Shown here in pieces: positions 9,591-16,555 of a stretch of 36,902 nt of DNA. This DNA is from Terriglobales bacterium (GTDB lineage Bacteria; Acidobacteriota; Terriglobia; Terriglobales; Acidobacteriaceae): the NCBI GenBank assembly GCA_015655195.1, contig JAATFM010000068.1, forward strand, positions 1 to 36,902, written 5' to 3'. How positions within the stretch are numbered: position 1 is the stretch's first letter; each line of letters opens with the position of its first letter. A program made the translations under genes and the position numbers. The notes beneath the pieces are model-generated. The model saw only the letters and a program-made list of their open reading frames with translations, had not been told where the DNA came from and made no database searches.

Positions 9591-10232
9591 TTACCGGAAT
9601 GCGAGCAGCGCTTGCGCCACGGGGCCAAAGCTGCGGCGGTGAAGCGGCGTGGGGCCGAGGCGGGCGAGCGCGGCAAGGTGGGTCGCGGTTCCGTAGCCTT
9701 TGTGGCGCGCCAGGCCGTAGCCGGGAAATTTCTCGTCCATCTCTACAATCATGCGGTCGCGGTAAACCTTGGCGAGAATGCTGGCGGCGGCGATGGAAAC
9801 GCTGGTCGCATCGCCTTTGACAACGGATTGTTGCGTGCAGGGCCAGTCGATTGTGTCTTTACCGTCGATGAGAAGGCAGTCCGGCGCGAGAGCGAGTTGA
9901 GAAACGGCGAGGCGCATGGCGAGCAGCGAGGCCCGCCGAATATTGATGCGGTCGATGGTTTCGACATCGATGGCTGCAATGGCGAAAGCGATGGCGTTAG
10001 TGCGAATCTCGGTGTCGAGCGCGATGCGCTTCTTTTCGGTGAGCTTCTTCGAGTCGTCGATGCCCTGCGGGTGGCAGCCCTCGGGGAAAATGACGGCAGC
10101 GGCGACAACCGGCCCGAAGATCGGCCCGCGGCCCACCTCGTCTACGCCGGCAATGTGCAGTGCGCCGTGTTTGCGTGCCGCCTCTTCGAGCGCCCAGCCG
10201 CAGCCAGAGCGTTTCCCAGGGATTTGGGCCAT
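9591..10232 (-). CDS. rnhB: Ribonuclease HII
   Basis: RNase HII cleaves the RNA strand of RNA-DNA hybrids and starts removal of misincorporated ribonucleotides. From the Met at 10232 the protein has 213 residues, normal for the family. The acidic catalytic residues are visible: Asp31-Glu32 in AGVDEVGRGPIFGP, an Asp in LLIDGKDTIDWP, and an Asp in ILAKVYRDRM. DDSKKLTEKKR, which follows the active-site strand, is another signature. I reject the upstream in-frame start at 10322 because it overlaps the ABM gene by 67 bp and adds an unconserved leader. No SD sequence precedes the chosen ATG; a TATACT hexamer ends 8 nt before it, so a leaderless transcript is possible besides read-through from the ABM gene 23 bp upstream. 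Confidence 0.95.
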   Translation of the reverse strand: MAQIPGKRSGCGWALEEAARKHGALHIAGVDEVGRGPIFGPVVAAAVIFPEGCHPQGIDDSKKLTEKKRIALDTEIRTNAIAFAIAAIDVETIDRINIRRASLLAMRLAVSQLALAPDCLLIDGKDTIDWPCTQQSVVKGDATSVSIAAASILAKVYRDRMIVEMDEKFPGYGLARHKGYGTATHLAALARLGPTPLHRRSFGPVAQALLAFR

Positions 10233-10255
10233 GCTGGAAGTATAGTCAGTTGCAG

Positions 10256-10579
10256 CTACGGCTTCTCGAAGGAATAATCGCGCTCCACGCGGCAGATGCG
10301 GACCTTGAAGTCCGCGTACCACTCATCGCGGCCGCGCCGCTGCGCCACAAGGTGCGCGGAATTCTGCTTCCACGCGGCGATGGCTTCGAGGCTCTCCCAG
10401 TAGGAGACGGTAATGCCGAGGCTCTCTCGCGCCGATTCGATTCCCAGGAAGCCGGGTTGCGTGGCCGCGAGCCATACCATCGCTTCGGCCATGTTGTCGT
10501 AGCCGTTGTCGCCTTCCGTTCGCAGAGAGGTAAAGATGACGGCGTAGTATGGCGGCTCGGGAGTCTGTGCAATCGTCAT
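10256..10579 (-). CDS. Antibiotic biosynthesis monooxygenase (ABM) domain protein
   Basis: This is a small cytoplasmic protein of 107 residues. The ABM ferredoxin-like fold is seen in YYAVIFTSLRT, a helix with GYDNMAEAMVWLAATQPGFL, then GITVSYWESLEAIAAWKQ and a final WYADFKVRICRVERDY. The Gly-Phe-Leu followed by a Ser-Tyr-Trp strand is the usual core of this superfamily, which includes quinol monooxygenases, haem-degrading enzymes and many proteins of unknown activity. The start at 10579 is supported by GGAGG 7 nt upstream. The gene lies between the rplS terminator and rnhB, with 23 bp to rnhB, so it probably shares an operon with rnhB. The substrate cannot be deduced. Confidence 0.85.
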   Translation of the reverse strand: MTIAQTPEPPYYAVIFTSLRTEGDNGYDNMAEAMVWLAATQPGFLGIESARESLGITVSYWESLEAIAAWKQNSAHLVAQRRGRDEWYADFKVRICRVERDYSFEKP

Positions 10580-10614
10580 CGCTCGTCCTCCATCCACATG
10601 GTATTGCAAGGCGC

Positions 10615-10645
10615 AAAAAACAACCCCGGCACTGTGGCCAGGGTT
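10615..10645 (-). terminator. Rho-independent terminator of rplS
   Basis: On the minus strand, AACCCTGGC (10637-10645) pairs with GCCGGGGTT (10622-10630) over 9 bp with one T-G wobble and a 6-nt loop. One base later comes a run of six T (10615-10620). It ends 40 bp after the rplS stop and separates rplS from the ABM/rnhB genes. Confidence 0.8.
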
Positions 10646-10684
10646 GCGGGTGAATCGATAGAACGAGGACGAGCCTCGAAAGGC

Positions 10685-11053
10685 TTACGCCTTTGCGGCG
10701 ACCTCGCGTCCCACTTCCTTGAGACGGGCGGCCTTGCCGCGCAGTCCGCGAATGTAGAAGAGCTTGGCGCGGCGCACCCTGTAGCTGCGAATCTTCTCGA
10801 TGCGGTCCACAACCTTCGAGTTGAAGGGGAAGATGCGCTCGACGCCCTGGCCGAAGCTCATCTTGCGGACGGTGAAGGTGCCCTGGGGGCCACGGTTGAT
10901 GGCGATGACGAGGCCTTCGAAGGCCTGAAGGCGCTCTTTGTCGCCTTCCTTGATCTTGACCTGGACGCGAATCTGGTCGCCGGGAACGAACGCGGGCAAA
11001 TCGGTGCGCTTGAGCTTATCGGCCAGGCGCTGCATAACTGGATGGATTGACAT
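10685..11053 (-). CDS. rplS: 50S ribosomal protein L19
   Basis: L19 sits at the interface of the two ribosomal subunits. The 122 residues match the family in length and signatures: [19 protein letters not shown] near the start, [11 protein letters not shown], the central [12 protein letters not shown], and [20 protein letters not shown] near the end. An AGGA ribosome site lies 9 nt before the ATG. The gene has its own terminator. In many bacteria rplS follows rpsP-rimM-trmD and precedes lepB and rnhB; here the upstream genes are absent, since a DinB-like gene is divergent, but rnhB is still nearby. Confidence 0.98.
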   Translation of the reverse strand: MSIHPVMQRLADKLKRTDLPAFVPGDQIRVQVKIKEGDKERLQAFEGLVIAINRGPQGTFTVRKMSFGQGVERIFPFNSKVVDRIEKIRSYRVRRAKLFYIRGLRGKAARLKEVGREVAAKA

Positions 11054-11149
11054 GGCTTCTTCCTGCTGTTGAACTCAGAACTTTCAGTTTAACAGAAAAT
11101 TCCACCTTTGTGGCGGCGGGCGTTTTATAGTGTCGGCAAGGATGGGAAC

Positions 11150-11617
11150 ATGGACGGGAAACGCGAGTTTTTGCGGCATACGCTGGCCACTCTGGCCTAC
11201 CGGGCGGCGCGGGCGCTGGATGGCGCGCCAGATGTGTTTGCTGAGTTTAACGGCGCGGGACGGACGCCAGCCGCGATTCTGGCGCATATGGGAGACCTCT
11301 TCGACTGGGCGCTGAGCATTGGCAGGGGCGTGGAGAAGTGGCGCAGTTCTGATCCCTTGCCGTGGACCGAGGAGAAGAAGCGGTTCTTCACGGCGCTCAC
11401 GGCGTTGGACGCGCTGCTGGCCAGTGGAGAGCCGTTGCAGGCTCCGCTCGAAAGGCTCTTTCAGGGGCCTGTGGCTGATGCGCTTACGCACACCGGCCAG
11501 ATTGCCATGCTGCGGCGGTTGGCGGGCTTCCCGAAGAAGGATGAGGATTTCTACCGCGCCGAGATTGCGGTTGGAACGGTGGGAGCAGAGCAGCCTTTGC
11601 CGGTGATTCAGTATTAG
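11150..11617 (+). CDS. DinB-like four-helix-bundle protein
   Basis: The protein has 155 residues and is mostly helical. The pattern RTPAAILAHMGDLFDWALS (His46) and later ADALTHTGQIAMLRRLAG (His114) fits the DinB/YfiT superfamily, whose four-helix bundles usually bind a metal through three His. Here the usual His four residues before the second site is Asp110, so one ligand differs. Family members include damage-induced proteins of unknown action and thiol-dependent transferases. The start at 11150 is supported by AAGGA 7 nt upstream. A TATAGT hexamer at 11126-11131 could be a -10 element, without a clear -35. Divergent from rplS. Function not known. Confidence 0.7.
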   Translation: MDGKREFLRHTLATLAYRAARALDGAPDVFAEFNGAGRTPAAILAHMGDLFDWALSIGRGVEKWRSSDPLPWTEEKKRFFTALTALDALLASGEPLQAPLERLFQGPVADALTHTGQIAMLRRLAGFPKKDEDFYRAEIAVGTVGAEQPLPVIQY

Positions 11618-11643
11618 CTTCGATGTGAGGGGAAGGTTTGTGC

Positions 11644-11685
11644 TGTCCCACCCTTGCGCCAGAAAAAAGGCGCAAGGATGGGACA
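11644..11685. repeat. REP-like palindrome
   Basis: Left arm TGTCCCA-C-CCTTGCGCC (11644-11660) pairs with GGCGCAAGG-A-TGGGACA (11669-11685) around an 8-nt A-rich loop. That is 16 pairs with one mismatch. No T run follows on either strand, so it is a poor intrinsic terminator. It lies between the convergent DinB-like and GH2 genes. The sequence resembles intergenic palindromes I associate with acidobacterial genomes; no second copy was noticed in this window. Confidence 0.55.
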
Positions 11686-11701
11686 GGGGGTCTTTGTGCG
11701 A

Positions 11702-11732
11702 GAACAAAGGAAAGGCACGGAGCCCTTTGTTC
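11702..11732. repeat. Inverted repeat overlapping the GH2 stop codon
   Basis: GAACAAAGG (11702-11710) is the exact reverse complement of CCTTTGTTC (11724-11732), with a 13-nt loop. It overlaps the stop codon of the GH2 gene and directly follows the REP-like palindrome. It may help stop transcription from the GH2 side, but no T run is seen. Confidence 0.4.
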
Positions 11733-14391
11733 AGCGCAGGCCGACGGTCTGGATGGGAAGGCCCGTTACCGGCGAGCGGCTCGGGTCTGCTTCGGTATTC
11801 GGCGCGATCGAGACTCCGGGCGCGGTCGCCGTGGCCACCGTCGTGTTCCACCCATCGACGACCACAAGCGCATCTTCTCCGTGCAGGTCCGCCGTGGCAG
11901 CGTCCATCGTGATTGTCCAACTTTCACCCGGCGTGAGCGTCACGTAATTCGTACTGTAAAAGACAGGCAGGATGCGGTTGCCGCCCTTGCGCCGGAGCTG
12001 CACGTGCGCCATGAGCGCGACGGCCTTCGACGGATTGCGGAGGGTGACAGTGACGCGTGTCCCGTCGCTGTTGTCCTGCCGCGCGATGGTTGGCTCAAGC
12101 GCGACCGTGGGCAGCATGTTAAGAGGGGTCAGATCGTCGGGATCGCTGCCGCTATTGCGCCAGTAGAAATTCGTCGAGAGCAGGTTGCCGGTGGCGTCGG
12201 TGAGGTCGAGCTTGAGGAAGTAGAACTCCGAGTGCGCCGAAGGAAGCTCCAGCGGCCCGAGCGTGGTGGTGAGCGAGGCCGGCGCTTCCACGGGCCACGT
12301 GTGCACTCCGGCAACGGAGCCATCAAGGTTGTAGATCGTCGCGCGGGCCGTGGCTTTTGAGAGCGCTTCGGGCAGGTTGTTAATGACCTGCACGGTTCGG
12401 TTCAGCTCGTTGAGTTGGATGTGCTGCATCTCGCCGGCCTTCTGCACGGCAAAGAGCGAGGAGTTCGGTTCGAGATCGTAGTGATAAAGCTGCCAGACAA
12501 AGCTGGGCTGCGCCGGGTGGCTCATCCAGGTAATGACGGCCGTGGCCGGGTGGAAGAGCACGGCGTCGCGCCCCTCGTACATGGCGCGGAAAGCCTCGTA
12601 GTTCATCAGTTGCGCCTTGCGAACGAAGTCGGCAAGGTTCAGCACCTTTCCATAGCGAGCGGCCAGGATGCCGGGGTACTTGTCGCCCTCCTGCGCGCCG
12701 TGGGTAAAGTCGTGCTCGGCCCACGCATCGGTGATCGTCTCCCAGTCCTTCTGCGGCAGCATTCCATGGATGGATTCAAGTGTTGGCACGGACATGGAAC
12801 CGGTTTCGGTCTTGAAGAAGTCGTCGGTGATTTTGTAGAACTCGACCGGAGTACGCCAGTGATATGGCCCATGCGAGCGCACGCCGGCACCGGAGGTAGA
12901 ACTGGGCTGGTAGCGGCGCGTGGGCTCAAGCTCGGCCATCAGAACGCGTAGGCGGTCGTCGATCTCCTTGGGCGGAAAGCCCTCGTTTCGCGCGCACCAG
13001 ACCGCAATCGAAGGATGATTGCGGAAGCGCAGAATCTTATCGCGAACATTCGCAATGTAGGTGTCGAGATCGGTCGGGTCGGGGCCGTCCGATGGGTTGG
13101 GCTGGAAGAACTCGTCCCAGATAAGGATGCCGTACTTGTCGCAGAGCGCGTAGAAGTCTTCGTTGGTGCTCTGCCCCACCCAGTTGCGGATGAGGTTGAG
13201 ATTGGCGAGCTTGTGCATTCGAATCTGCGCTTCGAGCCGCTCGCGGGGCAGGCGCTTCAAGGCTTCATCCAGGCCCCAGTTGCCGCCACGGATAAAGACG
13301 CGCACGCCGTTGACGCTGATGGTGAGGTTCTCGGAGTCCGGCACCGAATAAGTGATTTTTCGCACGCCGAAGGAAACGTCCTCGGCGTCGGAGACGGTGT
13401 TTTTCTGCTCGAAGCTCAGGTGAAGCTGGTAGAGGTTCTGCGGCCCGTAGCCGTTCGGCCACCAAAGCCGCGGATGGTCGAGATGCAGCGCCGCATCGGT
13501 CTTCGGGTCAAAGGAAACCTTCTGCACGCCGTGCGCGGGAATTTCCACCTCTTTCTCGAAGGCGATGTTTTCGATGCTGCCCTTGAGAATGCCCTTCTGC
13601 GGCCTGCCAGTCACGTTTTCCAGCGTGGCTTCTACGGTAATGTCGCTTGAATCGGTCCTCGGTAGCGGCAGGTCCGTCGTAACGAGCGGGTCTTTGACGA
13701 GCACGTTGCCGGATGCCGAGAGAAAGACCTTGCGCCAGATGCCGGTGTCGCGGTCGCGGATGGCGGGAATCCAGTCCCAGCCGATCGTGGAGAGAAAGGT
13801 TGGCCCGTCGATGGCGGTAATGCCTCCGTTGGGGCCCATGCCGGCGCGGAGGGTGTGCTCGTGGGAAACACCGGGGTGCGGCTGCGGTGACACAAGGACG
13901 GCGATGGCAGCTCGCGGGCCGGGCCCAGCGCCGAACTTGATGCGGTCCGTGATGTCAAACCTGCCGCGGATAAAGGCGCCGCGCGTCGTGCCAACCTGCA
14001 CGCCGTTGACCCATATCTCGGAGGCGTAGTTGATGCCGTCGAAGTTGAGCCAGATGCGGCGGCCTTTGTAGTCGGCGGGAATTTCCGCGACGGTGCGATA
14101 CCAGTACGAGGTTTTGTTCAGGCTTTCGGGAATGACCTCGGGGCGGTTGTTCTCGCCATAGAGCGGCTCGGGATAGGTGTGATCGGCCACGAGCGCAGTG
14201 AGAACCGTGCCGGGAACGATGGCGGCGTGCCAGTCCTTTGTATCTGCTTTTTCGCTGGAGAGTGCCGCGCCGACTCCAGCCACTTTGGCCGAATCCTGCA
14301 ATTGCCAGCCGGAGGAGAGCTCAACCTGCGCCGGCAGCGAGGTTTGCGCGCTGCCGGTAAAAGCTGCCAGGCCAAGAAACGCGATTGTCAT
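11731..14391 (-). CDS. Secreted glycoside hydrolase family 2 (beta-mannosidase / exo-beta-glucosaminidase-like)
   Basis: From the Met at 14391 the protein has 886 residues, starting with a signal peptide (MTIAFLGLAAFTGSAQ). The in-frame ATG at 14547 is rejected because it adds a basic leader and meets the malQ start codon. The N-terminal sugar-binding domain includes PESLNKTSYWYRT and IWLNFDGINYASEIWVNG, as in GH2 beta-mannosidases and exo-glucosaminidases. An Ig-like domain follows, then the TIM barrel with FRNHPSIAVWCARNEGFPP (acid/base candidate Glu470 in the NE motif) and TETGSMSVPTLESIHGM (nucleophile candidate Glu529). C-terminal beta-sandwich domains complete it. The enzyme would remove terminal beta-linked mannose or glucosamine from glycans in the periplasm. 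The exact sugar is uncertain: the NE pair suggests the mannosidase side, the N-terminus the glucosaminidase side. Divergent from malQ, with 154 bp between. Confidence 0.9.
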   Translation of the reverse strand: MTIAFLGLAAFTGSAQTSLPAQVELSSGWQLQDSAKVAGVGAALSSEKADTKDWHAAIVPGTVLTALVADHTYPEPLYGENNRPEVIPESLNKTSYWYRTVAEIPADYKGRRIWLNFDGINYASEIWVNGVQVGTTRGAFIRGRFDITDRIKFGAGPGPRAAIAVLVSPQPHPGVSHEHTLRAGMGPNGGITAIDGPTFLSTIGWDWIPAIRDRDTGIWRKVFLSASGNVLVKDPLVTTDLPLPRTDSSDITVEATLENVTGRPQKGILKGSIENIAFEKEVEIPAHGVQKVSFDPKTDAALHLDHPRLWWPNGYGPQNLYQLHLSFEQKNTVSDAEDVSFGVRKITYSVPDSENLTISVNGVRVFIRGGNWGLDEALKRLPRERLEAQIRMHKLANLNLIRNWVGQSTNEDFYALCDKYGILIWDEFFQPNPSDGPDPTDLDTYIANVRDKILRFRNHPSIAVWCARNEGFPPKEIDDRLRVLMAELEPTRRYQPSSTSGAGVRSHGPYHWRTPVEFYKITDDFFKTETGSMSVPTLESIHGMLPQKDWETITDAWAEHDFTHGAQEGDKYPGILAARYGKVLNLADFVRKAQLMNYEAFRAMYEGRDAVLFHPATAVITWMSHPAQPSFVWQLYHYDLEPNSSLFAVQKAGEMQHIQLNELNRTVQVINNLPEALSKATARATIYNLDGSVAGVHTWPVEAPASLTTTLGPLELPSAHSEFYFLKLDLTDATGNLLSTNFYWRNSGSDPDDLTPLNMLPTVALEPTIARQDNSDGTRVTVTLRNPSKAVALMAHVQLRRKGGNRILPVFYSTNYVTLTPGESWTITMDAATADLHGEDALVVVDGWNTTVATATAPGVSIAPNTEADPSRSPVTGLPIQTVGLR

Positions 14392-14545
14392 GATCCGAAA
14401 CGGTGAGACGAAGCTATTCTGCGCGGAACTGGCTCTCACTCTGCCCCTCGCTGTACGTTGGATTTTCACTGCGCGGCGAAGCTGCCGCCGCAAACTCAGC
14501 CATTGTAGTGGGTCAGGCCCTAACGCGAACCCTGATAATGGATTC

Positions 14546-16102
14546 ATGCAATTCCAGCGCTCCTCCGGAGTTCTCCTTCACATCGCATCGCTGCCTTCGT
14601 CGGGACCTGTCGGCGACCTTGGTCCCGCGGCGCACGAGTTTGTACGCTTCCTCGCTGCGGCCAAGCAGCACATCTGGCAGGTGCTGCCGCTTTGTCCCAC
14701 CGGCTATGGCAACTCGCCCTATGCGGGAACCTCGGCCTTTGCCGGCAATCCCTCGCTCGTGAGCCTGGAAGTGCTGGCCGAGTGGGGCTGGATTGCACCT
14801 GAGCGGATTGCCGCGGTCGAGCCCGGCGCTGCGCACGCCGATTACGAAGCCGTAGACCGCGAGAAGTTGCCGCTGCTCAAGCAGGCTGCGGGAAATTTTC
14901 TCGACCGCGGACAGGGTGAGCCAAAGCTCGCCGAGCAGTGGCAGGCATTTGACCGCTTCTGCCGCCAGCAGGCTTATTGGCTGAACGATTACGCCATGTA
15001 CGCCGTGCTGCGCGAGCTTCACCACACCGGCGCATGGGCCGAGTGGCCGGAAGGTCTCCGTCGTCGTCATCCCGAAGCGCTCGACCGGTTCATCGCCGAG
15101 CACGGCAGGGAACTGGCCGAGGAGCAGGCGCTGCAATTTGCCTTCTCGCTCCAGTGGGACGCGCTGCGCAGGGCCGCCGCGCAAAACAAGATCAGGATTC
15201 TCGGCGACATTGCCATCTTTGTCAGCATGGATTCCGCCGACGTATGGACGCATCCGGAGATATTCGAGCTCGACGAGGAGCTGAAGCCGATTCACGTAGC
15301 CGGCGTGCCGCCCGATTACTTCTCCGAGACCGGCCAGCGGTGGGGTAATCCGGTCTACCGCTGGGATGCGCTCGCCGAACGTGGTTATGAGTGGTGGATC
15401 GAGCGCATCCGGCGCTCCTGCGAGCTTTACGACATCCTCCGCCTGGACCACTTCCGCGGATTCGAAGCCTACTGGTCGATCCCCGCCGAAGAAGAAACCG
15501 CCGTTAACGGCCAGTGGGTCAAAGGGCCGGGCATGCCGCTCTTCAACGCGCTCGAATCCGGGCTTGGTCCTTTGCCGATTGTGGCCGAAGACCTCGGCGT
15601 CATCACTCCGGAAGTGGAGCGTCTGCGCGGAGAGGCGGGAATGCCGGGCATGAAGGTTCTGCAATTCGGCTTCGGCAGCAAAGACGCGCACGGCCATCTG
15701 CCGCATCGCTTTTCGTGGGACACAGTCGCCTACACCGGCACACACGACAACGACACGACCCAGGGCTGGTGGAACACGGCGAATAAAGCCGAACGGGTGG
15801 CAGTTGAAGCCCTCGTCGGCCCGGTGGTCGACCGCCCCGTCTGGCCGCTCATTCGCGCCTTAGGGGCCAGCATTGCGGACACCGCCATTGTCCCCGCGCA
15901 GGATTTGCTGGAGCTGGGCTCCGAGGCGCGCATGAACACGCCGGCTGTTAGCAGCGGCAACTGGAACTGGCGCGCGCCGCAGAGCGCCTTCCATTCCAGC
16001 CAGTCGGAAGCGCTGGCGGCAAAGCTCGCTGCTCTGGCCGAGGTAACGGACCGCGACAACGATCCGTTGCCCGCCCCGCCTGGCGGGAGCGAGATAGTCT
16101 GA
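14546..16102 (+). CDS. malQ: 4-alpha-glucanotransferase (amylomaltase, GH77)
   Basis: MalQ moves alpha-1,4-glucan segments between chains and recycles maltodextrins and glycogen in the cytoplasm. The start at 14546 gives 518 residues and begins at the conserved motif RSSGVLLHIASLPS with GDLGPAAHEFVRFL. Later signatures are SPYAGTSAFAGNPSLVSLE, GDIAIFVSMDSADVWTHPE and VAGVPPDYFSETGQRWGNP. Catalytic residues of family GH77 are in place: nucleophile Asp301 in LRLDHFRGFEAYW, acid/base Glu348 in VAEDLGVITPEVE, and the third acidic residue in THDND (399-403). The C-terminus includes RMNTPAVSSGNWNWR. The SD is weak, so the start rests mainly on conservation. No glycogen genes are visible beside it. 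Confidence 0.96.
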   Translation: MQFQRSSGVLLHIASLPSSGPVGDLGPAAHEFVRFLAAAKQHIWQVLPLCPTGYGNSPYAGTSAFAGNPSLVSLEVLAEWGWIAPERIAAVEPGAAHADYEAVDREKLPLLKQAAGNFLDRGQGEPKLAEQWQAFDRFCRQQAYWLNDYAMYAVLRELHHTGAWAEWPEGLRRRHPEALDRFIAEHGRELAEEQALQFAFSLQWDALRRAAAQNKIRILGDIAIFVSMDSADVWTHPEIFELDEELKPIHVAGVPPDYFSETGQRWGNPVYRWDALAERGYEWWIERIRRSCELYDILRLDHFRGFEAYWSIPAEEETAVNGQWVKGPGMPLFNALESGLGPLPIVAEDLGVITPEVERLRGEAGMPGMKVLQFGFGSKDAHGHLPHRFSWDTVAYTGTHDNDTTQGWWNTANKAERVAVEALVGPVVDRPVWPLIRALGASIADTAIVPAQDLLELGSEARMNTPAVSSGNWNWRAPQSAFHSSQSEALAAKLAALAEVTDRDNDPLPAPPGGSEIV

Positions 16103-16555
16103 CTTCCGTGTGATTCAAAGTTAGCACAAAATTCACCCGGCATTTAACTGCCCCTGCGACACGCCTTCCGGTCGCGAACGTGTCCGGATCAAATTGCTCA
16201 TATAAAGTATGTTAGAGTGCGATACTTTCTGGACATTTAAATAAGCTTCCTTCCATTGCAGTCCATTCTGCATACGCCTAAACTCTGACCCAATATCGAG
16301 CAGACAATTCGCTCACCGACCTGCCTCCCCATACATACCTCAGGCGGAATTTGTAGTCGCACCTCTATTTGAGTCACGCAGCGAGGCTTCCTTCGGGGAG
16401 CGGACGCCAGGAGCTTCTGTCTCCGCGGCCAAGCTGGACGTGTGCTTTTCCTGCAAGGCTGATTCAGCTTTTTTGAGATTCATGCCGGCCTTTTGAACGG
16501 TTGTCGTTTCGTATGTGTTGTTGAGCAGCAAGAATTTCTAAAGAGGACTAACAAC
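16103..16555 (+). promoter_or_regulatory. Intergenic leader region of the S53 peptidase gene
   Basis: About 450 bp without a convincing gene. AAAGTAT (16204-16210) and ATACTTT (16222-16228) form an inverted repeat around an 11-nt spacer in an AT-rich stretch, a possible operator or promoter area. At 16386-16401 a six-pair stem with a UUCG tetraloop would form in RNA; a second small hairpin (GGAG 16410-16413 with CTCC 16421-16424) follows. This could be a structured 5' leader. A T run follows GCTGATTCAGC near 16460-16475. No known riboswitch class is clearly matched. Confidence 0.35.

Noticed and set aside
9006..10277. Plus-strand frame of 423 codons across msrQ and antisense to rnhB
   Set aside because: It crosses two well-supported genes in other frames and shows low-complexity Arg/Gly/Ala composition.
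14513..15745. Minus-strand frame opposite malQ
   Set aside because: malQ carries all GH77 motifs on the plus strand; the antisense frame has none of its own.
16375..16450. Firm call of a c-di-GMP riboswitch
   Set aside because: Only short phrases resemble the consensus; the GGCAAACC-type block and receptor loop are not seen.
16340..16531. 63-codon minus-strand frame in the leader of the S53 gene
   Set aside because: No domain or signal, overlaps hairpins that read better as RNA structure; possible but unsupported.
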